From Bacilli bacterium (lineage in GTDB: Bacteria; Bacillota_I; Bacilli_A; RFN20; CAG-288), in the NCBI GenBank assembly GCA_022774485.1, contig JALFLX010000023.1:1-6536 (forward strand): 6,536 nt of DNA. Direction: 5' to 3'. The position numbers and the translations under genes were made by a program. Shown one piece after another: positions 1 to 6,536 of the stretch (within the stretch, counting starts at the first letter, position 1; every line of letters begins with the position of its first letter). The notes under the pieces were generated by a model. That model was not told the origin of the DNA. It saw only the letters and a list, made by a program, of their open reading frames with translations, and searched no databases.

Positions 1-332
1 CTAGAAATATTGGTTGCTAACGGGATATTGCTGACATCGCATAAGCGGAGCAAGGCAGAGACATCTGGTTCATGTGGTTGGGCAGTCAATGGGTCACGCA
101 AGAAAATAACTAAGTCCAATTGGTTGCACGCGATCATCGAACCGATCTGTTGATCACCACCTAACGGGCCGCTTTTCATTCTGTGAATCGCAAGTCCAGT
201 CTCACCGATGACAAGTGTTCCAGTTGTTCCTGTGGCGAATAATTCATGTTTAGAGAGTGTCTCTTTGTATTTGACAGCCAAATTAATCATATCCGTCTTT
301 TTCTTATCGTGTGCAATCAATGCGATTCTCAT
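1..332 (-). CDS. mgsA: Methylglyoxal synthase, 3' end outside window
   Basis: This gene encodes the cytosolic enzyme that converts dihydroxyacetone phosphate to methylglyoxal and phosphate, a bypass of lower glycolysis used when sugar phosphates build up. The frame opens at an ATG (332-330) with a Shine-Dalgarno GAAAGGAA 7 nt upstream and stays open to the window edge, giving 110 codons. Complete family members are about 130-155 aa, so roughly 20-40 residues are missing. The N-terminus reads MRIALIAHDKKK. The phosphate-binding and catalytic block SGPLGGDQQIG lies at residues 54-64 and is followed by FLRDPLTAQPHEPDV. By alignment from memory with E. coli MgsA, H8/D9 match His19/Asp20, D60 the catalytic base Asp71, D80 Asp91, H87 His98 and D90 Asp101, so all key residues are present. 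It is transcribed divergently from the SWIM/SNF2 operon. The assignment is very secure. Confidence 0.96.
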   Translation of the reverse strand, partial: MRIALIAHDKKKTDMINLAVKYKETLSKHELFATGTTGTLVIGETGLAIHRMKSGPLGGDQQIGSMIACNQLDLVIFLRDPLTAQPHEPDVSALLRLCDVSNIPLATNIS

Positions 333-447
333 AATGTTGTTCCTTTCTCTATATTTTTAGTTTACCTCATTTTTGCATAGATTTATAGAAAACCTTGAAA
401 TTATTCATTGACCGAAACTTTCTCCACAACTCGCACTTTTTCTTTGA

Positions 448-476
448 ATGATGAGAATTACTGTACTGTGTGTCAA
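448..476 (-). promoter_or_regulatory. Candidate sigma-A promoter for mgsA
   Basis: Read on the minus strand, a perfect -35 hexamer TTGACA (476-471) is followed after 17 bp by CATCAT (453-448), which matches four of six bases of the -10 consensus. Transcription would start near 441, leaving a leader of about 110 nt before the mgsA ATG. The -10 is imperfect. A second AT-rich box, TATAAA, lies nearer the gene (around 380-385) but has no good -35 partner. The call rests on hexamer matching alone. Confidence 0.35.
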
Positions 477-748
477 ATGAATCGCTGTCTTTATGAAATC
501 ACATGCTCATGGAATTTTATTTAGAGCTCGTGAGGATTACCTTAGTTCTAAAAATATACTCTATTTTGGCTTTCAAGATTAGCTTAGATGAGTGCTTCTC
601 ATTTTGATTGAATTCGCCAAGGAAAGTACTCTCTAAGGACTTATCATTGCTCATAGATTTTGTGTGTTTTTCAAAATATCTAGAATACTTTGGCTTGTAT
701 CTCTTCTCTTGTTTTTTGAAATCAAGTAAAATAGCGAGTGGTTTAATT

Positions 749-756
749 AAAGGAGG
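749..756 (+). promoter_or_regulatory. Shine-Dalgarno that fixes the SWIM gene start
   Basis: AAAGGAGG is an essentially perfect match to the anti-Shine-Dalgarno sequence and sits 7 nt before the ATG at 764. The same frame stays open upstream to a TTG at 608, but that codon has no ribosome site. The extra 52 residues it would add are rich in Phe, Leu and Ser and look like translated AT-rich spacer. This site therefore decides for the 764 start. Confidence 0.9.
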
Positions 757-763
757 CTTTAGA

Positions 764-2194
764 ATGAATTGGCCAATCAATCAATTTCTTTCACGCTTGC
801 CTCAGTTCTCTAGAAATAGAGGACAAGATATTTATGATCAACATCGCTATGAAAAAGTTGAACTGACACCAGATCAGTTTTCCTGTGTTATCAAAGGAAC
901 GAACGAAGATTATCAAGTTCAAATTGGTCTTCATGAAAATATGATTACTGATGTGTCTTGTGAATGTATGGATTTTTGCCGTGGGAATTTGTGCAAGCAT
1001 CTTTATGCGGCCGCTTTAGTTCTCAAAGATGAGATTCAAAAAGCTGTTATGGATCAACCAATCGATATTGATTTTGGCAATAAGAAAGCTGTGATAAGAA
1101 CTTATAAGAATTATGTAGTCTCAGATTTTTTTAACAGGAAAAGCATGGAGTGTTTTCTTAACCCGTATATCCAAAGCGGAGATAAGGAGATGATTCTTAC
1201 TTTATTCCATTTAGCAAATCGTAAGCGTGAATTTTGTTTCTTCCTAGATGTTTTGAATGCCTCTTCGTGTCGAGAATGGTTCTTTTCTGCTGTAACAAAA
1301 GACATGATTCCCGCTTCTTTTGAAAAGGGATTTGTTGAATTTGCGCAAGAACACGATGATTTATTCGCCTTGATAAAAAATGAAATCATCAGCGATGCAA
1401 TGGCGAAAAATTATGGGAGAAAAGAGTTCTACATCAGTTGTTTTGAGCAAGCGATGATATTGAATCAAAAAGATAAAGTAAAGTTTTTTGCTGATCAAGT
1501 GATTACAATCAATGCGCATACGGATGAAATGTTATTCCGTTATTTGAAAAAGAATGAAAGGCCTGAAAATTACACCTCCTATTTTAGAAACCGATTGGCA
1601 AACGGGCAATTATATTCATTTGAATACGCATTTTTGTATCCTTATCTCACCACTGCTGAGAAAAACCTATCTCTTTCGGGCATAATAAATTATCGGTATA
1701 AAAATTATTTTTATTATCCTAAAGAAGTGGATAATTATAACAATCGGCAGTTTGTTACGGAAAATCAGACTAAGATTGCTGCCGGCAATCATACCGCTAA
1801 ACTCGACGAGATGAATATTGCTGATTTCGCTGCATTTCGATATACTATTTTTAAGGATTATAAGAAGATTGCTTTTAAGCGATTTAAGATTGTTTTCGGA
1901 GGTTTTTCAAGGAAGAGAACTGTTACCGAATTCGAAATATACTGTATCTATCTAATTATGCGTGACTGCATAGATGATTATTATGATGAACTTTCCATAC
2001 CGCTTCAAAAATTCTTTTTGATAATGAATAGCATGGTGATTTCAAGTCCATATATTCTTGCACTTGTTTTTGAACTTCAAAAAAAGAGAAAAAAATTAGA
2101 TCAACATTGCCCTTATGTTGATTTTGAAGAAGGGACAGAGGGGTATGATCCGATGGATGTTAAAAAAATTGATGAAAAGGAGTTAAGGTATTAA
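764..2194 (+). CDS. SWIM zinc finger protein, partner of SNF2 ATPase
   Basis: A soluble 476-aa protein whose N-terminal part (about residues 15-90) is a SWIM zinc finger module. It shows the pattern seen before bacterial SNF2 motors: an RG..Y element near residue 19, a V.G...Y.V.I strand pair (about 42-55), then the ligands C66-x-C68-x8-C77-x-H79 within SCECMDFCRGNLCKHL. A further cysteine, C72, lies inside the loop. SWIM domains are known to bind DNA or protein, so a targeting role for the downstream ATPase is inferred. Residues 95-476 are rich in aromatic and charged residues, show no signal peptide or membrane helix, and match no domain I can name; they may be a helical scaffold. The stop codon overlaps the SNF2 start (TAATG), which argues for one operon and coupled translation. 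The SWIM call is strong; the function is inferred from the neighbour. Confidence 0.85.
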   Translation: MNWPINQFLSRLPQFSRNRGQDIYDQHRYEKVELTPDQFSCVIKGTNEDYQVQIGLHENMITDVSCECMDFCRGNLCKHLYAAALVLKDEIQKAVMDQPIDIDFGNKKAVIRTYKNYVVSDFFNRKSMECFLNPYIQSGDKEMILTLFHLANRKREFCFFLDVLNASSCREWFFSAVTKDMIPASFEKGFVEFAQEHDDLFALIKNEIISDAMAKNYGRKEFYISCFEQAMILNQKDKVKFFADQVITINAHTDEMLFRYLKKNERPENYTSYFRNRLANGQLYSFEYAFLYPYLTTAEKNLSLSGIINYRYKNYFYYPKEVDNYNNRQFVTENQTKIAAGNHTAKLDEMNIADFAAFRYTIFKDYKKIAFKRFKIVFGGFSRKRTVTEFEIYCIYLIMRDCIDDYYDELSIPLQKFFLIMNSMVISSPYILALVFELQKKRKKLDQHCPYVDFEEGTEGYDPMDVKKIDEKELRY

Positions 2195-2196
2195 TG
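2175..2196 (+). promoter_or_regulatory. TAATG stop-start overlap with upstream SD
   Basis: The TAA of the SWIM gene (2192-2194) shares its last base with the ATG of the SNF2 gene (2194-2196). Purine tracts AAAAGGAG (2175-2182) and AAGG (2185-2188) lie 11 and 5 nt before the ATG and can serve as ribosome sites. This geometry is typical of termination-reinitiation and would tend to keep the two products in similar amounts. Confidence 0.75.
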
Positions 2197-5100
2197 TTAT
2201 TGAGAACTATCAATGAGAACAGTTTTCCGATCACTCCGACTCCGCTTCAAAAGGAGTTTCAAAAGCGGCTTGATGAAGGAAGAGTGATGATATTTTATCA
2301 AATCAACGCATCCTTAGATACGATTTACTATATCGGTAATGATGAGGATTTTGGCACTTTTAAAATTAAGATTACCGATGATGGGAAATTTGAATTTGGA
2401 AAGCATTTCTATATCAGTGCCACAAACAATAAGGCTGAACTTGATAATCTCTACTACACCTTTTTCCGCTATCTGATCCGAAGAGATAAAGTAGATTCTG
2501 AAGAGAAACTGAAGAAAAGATATGGAAGACTTTATAACGACCGCGTTCTTTTAAGCGGAATGTCTTACGATGAGATGTTGCGTTATAAAGAAGATCGTGA
2601 AGGTTTATCGAACCTTTTGGATGAGTTGAAGATGGTACGTGATAACGAGAAAATGACCGTAGATAACTCTGTTTTATATGGATGTTATTCTATATGTTTG
2701 GAATATGAACCAAGCTGTCCGAATGATCTGAATATTCTTGTTTATGACAAAAAGCAGAGGCCTGCTTATCATGGGGGATTCCAAACTTACTATAAACACT
2801 TTTTTACTGAAATCCCTGAGGTTTTGACACCGATACAAAAAGAGATTTTTATGATACTTACTCCTCTTTATATCGATACCCTTTATAATTACGATTTTTA
2901 TGGCGTTAATTGTGATCGAATTATCAGTTCTGTTTTTAAGATTCTTCCCTTGATGAACAAGCAAGAAAAATGTTACGTGCACCCAATTGTGATTCGTGGG
3001 CAAGATTATACACTCTCCGATGAAATTCAAACCTTGGAAGTGTCAATTGATGAAAATGGAAATATCAAGACAAACTTTCCTGATGGCTACCACTATTATC
3101 TTTGTGAAGAGCTAAAGCGGATTCTTGCTGTTGATTATGTGCATCAAAAACTCTCACTTTATCGTTATTCGAGCCCCAAAGTGTTGAAGCTCTTCCTGTT
3201 TAAAATGAAGCACCCTAATTTTTCTACAAAGTACTTCATGGATGATATTAAAGCTACGTTAATTCCAAACGTGAAAGATCAAGTCCCTGTCGAAACCACC
3301 TTGCTTGCTAAGAGCATGATGTCAACTGATCATATCGCTTATTATGTTGACCTTGATAAAGAGACAATGCAACTTTCCTGTAATTCAAAATATTGTTTGG
3401 ATAAGAATTATGTGAGTTGTGAAGAATTTAAAAATCGATATCCTGATCGATATCAGGGATTTCATTTGGCGCTTTCCTTCTTGTCTATGAAAGAGTCAGG
3501 AATTGTGAAGGATCCTGATACGATTGTTCAGTTTATCAGCTCCTCACTCGATCAATTGAGAAATTATGCTCAATTGTTTATCTCTGAAGATATTAAAAAG
3601 CTTCATAAGAAACCAGTGGGAAGAATCAATGTTGTTATCGCTTCGAGGAACGACTGGTTTTCGTTGAATTTCAACAGCGATGAATACACGAAAGAAGAAG
3701 TCAATTCTATTCTTGATGCCTATAAGAAAAAGAAAAAGTATTACCTTTTAAAAGGTGACATTCTTTCACTCGATGAGGATGATAACAATACTGTCAAAGA
3801 AATTATTGAGGAGCTTGATTTTAAGAAAAAGAACATCCCGATTTACCAAGCGCTGAAACTGACTGATAAGAAAAATATTGACTTGAGTGAACCGATCAAA
3901 CAGCTTTTCTATGATATTTCTCATTATGAGAAAGAAGAACTCTCTCTTTCCGACACGTTACAATCCAAATTGAGGCCTTATCAAATCAAGGGTGTGCAAT
4001 GGTTGACCGCATTGAAGAATCATCATCTCTCCGGTGTTCTAGCCGATGATATGGGATTAGGAAAGACATTGGAAATGATTGCTTTCTTGAGCCAATACGA
4101 TGAAAAGAAGCCGAATCTTATCATCACTCCCAAATCATTGACATTCAACTGGGAAGATGAATTCCATCATTGGGTTCCTGATGCAAAGGTTGTTGTTCTA
4201 TCGTTGGATAAAGAAGAAAGGCACTCTTTAATCAGTCAAATCAAAAAGGATGAGACTGTAAACTACATCATCTCCTATGACTCTTTGCGAATTGATCTAG
4301 ATCTATTTAAAGACATCTCTTTCGGCTTTGTCATTCTCGATGAGGGACAGAATATCGCAAACGCTCTCTCCCAAAAGGCGAGAGCAGTTAAAACTCTCAA
4401 CGCTGATTATAAGTTCGCGTTGACAGGAACTCCTATTCAGAATTCATTGATGGATCTATGGTCTCTATTTGATTTCTTAATGCCAGGCTATCTGAAATCC
4501 TTTAATGATTTCAAAAAACAATATGCGAAATACGAAATCGATGCTAAGGAACGAAAGCATCTTGAACACATCATCTCTCCCTTCCTTCTGAAACGTAAAA
4601 AGGATGATGTTTTAATAGAACTCCCTGGTAAAACTGTAGTGACACAAAGTATTGTCATGGAGCAAAAAGAAAAGGATCTATATCACGCATATTTGATAAA
4701 AGCGAAAAACACATTCCAAGAAATAGGAGAAGGTGGAACGACTAAAAAAGTCGAGGTTTTAGCAGCATTAACAAGACTTAGGCAAATCTGTGTTGATCCT
4801 TCTTCTTTCTTAGAATATCCTGATATTTCCTCTAAACTCGATTACACCTTGTTTTTAGTCAAAGAAGCGATTTCAAAAGGGCATAAAGTGCTTGTCTTCT
4901 CTTCCTTTAAGATGGTCCTTTTGCATTTAGGAGAACTGCTTGGGAAAGAAAATATCACTTTTGATTTCATCACCGGCGATACCTCAGCTCAAAATCGACT
5001 TCAGCTTGCAAAAACGTTTAACCAAGATGAAAATCCGAAAGTGATGCTTATTTCTTTGAAGGCAGGCGGTACTGGATTAAATCTTATCGGTGCTGATATT

Positions 5101-5334
5101 GTCCTGCACCTTGATCCTTGGTGGAATCTTGCAGCAGAGGATCAAGCATCTGATAGAGCATATCGAATCGGTCAAAATAGGAAAGTCACCATCTATAAGG
5201 TTGTGATGAAAGACACCATTGAGGAAAAAGTTCTCGCGTTGCAAGAGAAGAAGAAAAATCTTTCTGATATCTTTGATAACGCTACTGAAAAATCTAATCT
5301 CAACGATGAAGATATCGCCTATTTATTGAGTTAA
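2194..5334 (+). CDS. SNF2-family DNA-dependent ATPase/helicase
   Basis: A 1046-aa SWI2/SNF2 motor of superfamily 2. These proteins use ATP to translocate on duplex DNA and remodel or displace bound proteins; no substrate is known here. The ATPase core occupies about residues 593-1010. It has a Q-like element LRPYQIKGVQWL (593-604), motif I DDMGLGKT (618-625), motif Ia IITPKSL (643-649), motif II DEGQ (716-719), motif III LTGTPIQN (743-750), the SNF2 linker FLLKRKKDDVL (797-807), RLRQICVDPS (861-870), motif IV VLVFSSF (899-905), motif V LKAGGTGLNL (955-964) and motif VI DQASDRAYRIGQ (983-994). Motif II has Gly where Ala is usual (DEAQ or DEAH). Residues of about 370-540 fit the bacterial SNF2-associated domain (PF08455), for example IAYYVDL (381-387) and the KKKKKYYLLKGD stretch (511-522). 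The first 350 residues have no named domain. No SWIM finger is present; it is on the preceding gene. The SNF2 call is certain, the cellular role unknown. Confidence 0.95.
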   Translation: MLLRTINENSFPITPTPLQKEFQKRLDEGRVMIFYQINASLDTIYYIGNDEDFGTFKIKITDDGKFEFGKHFYISATNNKAELDNLYYTFFRYLIRRDKVDSEEKLKKRYGRLYNDRVLLSGMSYDEMLRYKEDREGLSNLLDELKMVRDNEKMTVDNSVLYGCYSICLEYEPSCPNDLNILVYDKKQRPAYHGGFQTYYKHFFTEIPEVLTPIQKEIFMILTPLYIDTLYNYDFYGVNCDRIISSVFKILPLMNKQEKCYVHPIVIRGQDYTLSDEIQTLEVSIDENGNIKTNFPDGYHYYLCEELKRILAVDYVHQKLSLYRYSSPKVLKLFLFKMKHPNFSTKYFMDDIKATLIPNVKDQVPVETTLLAKSMMSTDHIAYYVDLDKETMQLSCNSKYCLDKNYVSCEEFKNRYPDRYQGFHLALSFLSMKESGIVKDPDTIVQFISSSLDQLRNYAQLFISEDIKKLHKKPVGRINVVIASRNDWFSLNFNSDEYTKEEVNSILDAYKKKKKYYLLKGDILSLDEDDNNTVKEIIEELDFKKKNIPIYQALKLTDKKNIDLSEPIKQLFYDISHYEKEELSLSDTLQSKLRPYQIKGVQWLTALKNHHLSGVLADDMGLGKTLEMIAFLSQYDEKKPNLIITPKSLTFNWEDEFHHWVPDAKVVVLSLDKEERHSLISQIKKDETVNYIISYDSLRIDLDLFKDISFGFVILDEGQNIANALSQKARAVKTLNADYKFALTGTPIQNSLMDLWSLFDFLMPGYLKSFNDFKKQYAKYEIDAKERKHLEHIISPFLLKRKKDDVLIELPGKTVVTQSIVMEQKEKDLYHAYLIKAKNTFQEIGEGGTTKKVEVLAALTRLRQICVDPSSFLEYPDISSKLDYTLFLVKEAISKGHKVLVFSSFKMVLLHLGELLGKENITFDFITGDTSAQNRLQLAKTFNQDENPKVMLISLKAGGTGLNLIGADIVLHLDPWWNLAAEDQASDRAYRIGQNRKVTIYKVVMKDTIEEKVLALQEKKKNLSDIFDNATEKSNLNDEDIAYLLS

Positions 5335-5342
5335 GCTCATTT

Positions 5343-5398
5343 CATCCCTAGTTTTGAGACTAACCTGACACGAGAAGATACATAAACTGTGAGGGATG
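5343..5398. repeat. Imperfect inverted repeat after SNF2 gene
   Basis: CATCCCTAGTTT (5343-5354) can pair over all 12 bases with AAACT (5384-5388) plus AGGGATG (5392-5398), leaving a 3-nt bulge (GTG, 5389-5391) and a 29-nt loop. It begins 8 nt after the SNF2 stop. No U-run follows the second arm (the next bases are TTCAGCTAAA), so it may be an mRNA 3' end stabiliser or part of a processed 3' end rather than an intrinsic terminator. Chance is possible. Confidence 0.4.
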
Positions 5399-5496
5399 TT
5401 CAGCTAAAAAAATTGGTGATCTATTCTTTTCTGTTGTCTTTCTTGTGAATATAAGAAACGCAATCTATTTCTATCCTATGATTTAAGGCTCCAAAA

Positions 5497-5525
5497 TTAG
5501 GAATACTTATTTTCTTCATTCCTAA
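5497..5525 (-). terminator. Possible weak terminator stem-loop
   Basis: A perfect 8-bp stem, TTAGGAAT (5497-5504) with ATTCCTAA (5518-5525), encloses a 13-nt loop. Read on the minus strand the stem is followed directly by TTTTGG. On the plus strand GAGG and then TTTT follow. It could end transcripts of the minus-strand DUF2075 gene about 160 nt past its stop. The stem has only two G-C pairs and the T-run is short, so efficiency would be low. Confidence 0.3.
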
Positions 5526-5684
5526 GAGGTTTTCTATGAGTTAGTTATAAAAGAAGTTTTTTGATTTGGAAAAGAGATGATAAAACCCGTTGGGAATCGC
5601 CTGATTTATTTGCGTTATAGAACACACGATATCAATCTATTCATTGTGAGAACTAGTGAGTGTTTATCGATTGATTTGTGGATA

Positions 5685-6449
5685 TTATTTAAACTCGACT
5701 AGTGATTTTAGATATTCTCTTAGACTGGCGTCTTCACAGTAGATATACGTTCCATACATTCCTCTGGTCAGAAGAACTTTATAGGTATTTCGGATAAGTC
5801 TCTCTGCAGTTTTGTCATTTTGCTTTCGGATTCCGCTAGCGGAGTCTGTCTCTGCATTCTCGCTTTTATCAAAGATGATATGACCATCTTTATACTGCAT
5901 ATCTTTTCCGATAATAACTCCAGCGTAAGACATATCGACACCTTGAATGGTGTGAATACTTCCGATTCGATCAAGCTGACTAGGATCATTGATGAAAGAA
6001 TTGTCGACAAACTTGTTCCATCTCATCTTGAATTGTCCTTCATCCATATTAAAGTCATAGAGCTTGTCATCGCTCTTGCTGATCCAGTTATGGGTGTATC
6101 CAGCAAGGAGTCTTGCATTAGGATATTCTTTTTGCTTCTCAGAGATTGCTTCCCACATCTCTGTAGGAGTATCAAAAATCCGGAAATCATAGTTCTTCGG
6201 CTTATATTTCTTTGTGGAAATCTCTTCATAGCCGAGGAATTGATTGACAAATGAGATGTATTCCTGTCCACCCATGCAACGGAATTGGGAAGTGAGGCTC
6301 AGTTCTTTTGCTTCGATAATTTCTGAATCGTATTTGTGGGCGTATTGTTTGATTTTATCGATTGTCAGATAATCATATTTCGTCACTGCTTGATCTTCAT
6401 CAATAAACCAGACATTGACTCTTGAAGCATAGAAAGCTTTATCGATCAT
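5685..6449 (-). CDS. C-terminal part of DUF2075 P-loop ATPase
   Basis: This frame encodes 254 residues matching the C-terminal half of DUF2075 (COG3410) proteins, uncharacterised helicase-like P-loop ATPases that are often fused to nuclease domains. Visible elements are WFIDEDQ (14-20), the counterpart of the FIDENQ strand that follows the DEAH box; SLTSQFRC (51-58); GSIHTIQGVDMSYAGVIIG (163-181), a helicase motif V-like block; and NTYKVLLTRGMYGTYIYC (221-238), the motif VI-like arginine region. The Walker A and DEAH motifs normally lie several tens of residues or more further upstream and are absent. The ATG at 6449 has no good ribosome site and falls inside the conserved domain, so it is unlikely to be the true start. 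The frame continues upstream as KYGQGVKKEVD, which suits the family, before two TGA codons (6494-6489). This is therefore a broken or wrongly sequenced gene. It converges on the SNF2 gene. Confidence 0.85.
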   Translation of the reverse strand: MIDKAFYASRVNVWFIDEDQAVTKYDYLTIDKIKQYAHKYDSEIIEAKELSLTSQFRCMGGQEYISFVNQFLGYEEISTKKYKPKNYDFRIFDTPTEMWEAISEKQKEYPNARLLAGYTHNWISKSDDKLYDFNMDEGQFKMRWNKFVDNSFINDPSQLDRIGSIHTIQGVDMSYAGVIIGKDMQYKDGHIIFDKSENAETDSASGIRKQNDKTAERLIRNTYKVLLTRGMYGTYIYCEDASLREYLKSLVEFK

Positions 6450-6536
6450 ATCTACTTCTTTCTTGACACCTTGACCATATTTCCAGTGTCATCAATTGAT
6501 TTCCCATCCTGAAAAAATAGAAAAAAGAGCGGAAAA
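6450..6536 (-). pseudogene. Upstream remnant of DUF2075 gene, other frame
   Basis: Directly upstream of the preceding entry the reading frame is blocked by TGATGA (6494-6489). The frame starting at 6535 is open to a TAG at 6454-6452 and reads QDGKSIDDTGN before the crossover. Adding one A to the AAA run at 6482-6480 would join it as DDTGKYGQGVKKEVDMID, a smooth continuation. Nearer the edge the coding strand has two runs of six Ts separated by CTA, giving a Phe-rich reading unlike the family, so more than one error or lesion may be present. Start and N-terminal domains are outside the window. Confidence 0.5.

Larger units (their letters stand above)
333..763. other. Divergent intergenic region, no gene seen
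   Basis: This gap of about 430 bp separates the divergent mgsA and SWIM-protein genes and should hold promoters for both. The open frames crossing it lack ribosome binding sites and resemble no family I know. For the plus-strand operon I see only weak promoter-like boxes: TTGATT (604-609), 17 bp, TACTCT (627-632), and an isolated TAGAAT (681-686). Neither is convincing. A short hairpin, ATGAG/CTCAT (588-592 with 598-602, loop TGCTT), is followed by three Ts and is too weak to call a terminator. I recognise no riboswitch or structured RNA here. Confidence 0.6.
5335..5684. other. Gene-free gap between convergent genes
   Basis: This 350-bp AT-rich stretch lies between the stop of the SNF2 gene and the stop of the convergent DUF2075 gene. 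No coding region with a ribosome site is apparent. It holds two inverted repeats, at 5343-5398 and 5497-5525. Neither is a textbook intrinsic terminator on the plus strand, although a terminator is expected here for both genes. An 8-bp direct repeat, ACTAGTGA (5652-5659 and 5698-5705), is probably chance. Confidence 0.6.

Noticed and set aside
608..763. N-terminal extension of the SWIM protein from a TTG start at 608
   Set aside because: There is no ribosome site at 608, and its product resembles translated spacer. The ATG at 764 has a near-perfect AAAGGAGG at ideal spacing, and the SWIM module begins soon after.
517..780. Minus-strand 87-codon open frame in the divergent gap
   Set aside because: It overlaps the start and ribosome site of the SWIM gene, has no Shine-Dalgarno site and resembles no known protein. 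An internal ATG at 654 also lacks a ribosome site.
2674..3030. Minus-strand open frame of 118 codons
   Set aside because: It lies wholly inside the SNF2 gene, which is unambiguous in its own frame, and has no family-like motif.
764..5334. A named defence system (for example DISARM-like) built on the SNF2 gene
   Set aside because: No methyltransferase, phospholipase D-like or other signature partner is present in the window; SNF2 alone is not diagnostic.
5335..5410. Canonical intrinsic terminator after the SNF2 gene
   Set aside because: The inverted repeat is present, but an A-run rather than a T-run follows it, so the definition is not met on the plus strand.
5820..6254. Plus-strand open frame of 144 codons
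   Set aside because: It is the antisense shadow of the DUF2075 gene, whose conserved motifs are read on the minus strand.
6470..6490. Programmed -1 ribosomal frameshift in the DUF2075 gene
   Set aside because: No X-XXY-YYZ slippery heptamer or downstream structure is evident at the crossover, so an indel or sequencing error is the simpler reading.

Overview
The window looks like chromosomal DNA of an AT-rich, low-GC Gram-positive bacterium (Bacillota, standard genetic code). The evidence is purine-rich Shine-Dalgarno sites (AAAGGAGG), a Firmicutes-type methylglyoxal synthase, and a SWIM/SNF2 pair of the kind common in Clostridia, Bacilli and Erysipelotrichia. I cannot place it more finely. 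There are four protein genes, two of them incomplete.

Layout. At the left edge (1-332, minus strand) is the 5' part of mgsA, methylglyoxal synthase, running off the window. A gap of about 430 bp separates it from a divergent two-gene operon on the plus strand. The first gene (764-2194) encodes a 476-aa protein with an N-terminal SWIM zinc finger and a long C-terminal part I do not recognise. The second (2194-5334) encodes a 1046-aa SNF2-family ATPase with all the main helicase motifs and a bacterial SNF2-associated N-terminal half. The two genes overlap by one base (TAATG), so they are probably translationally coupled. A gene-free stretch of 350 bp with two inverted repeats follows. Convergent to the operon (5685-6449, minus strand) lies the C-terminal part of a DUF2075/COG3410-type P-loop helicase-like ATPase. 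Its reading frame is interrupted just upstream, close to the right edge, by in-frame stops. A neighbouring frame carries a plausible continuation, which suggests a one-base frameshift or a sequencing error near a contig end.

How the parts fit. In many Firmicutes a SWIM finger sits at the N-terminus of a single SNF2 polypeptide. Here the SWIM module is on its own protein, encoded immediately upstream, and the SNF2 protein starts about where the post-SWIM region of the fused form would begin. The simplest reading is a two-subunit version of this ATPase: a nucleic-acid or protein binding SWIM subunit and a DNA-translocating motor. The adjacent mgsA is a metabolic gene with no evident functional link. 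The DUF2075 gene also encodes a nucleic-acid ATPase-like protein, but it is convergent and separated, so a joint role is not shown by the sequence. I see no CRISPR array, tRNA, rRNA, insertion sequence or phage gene.
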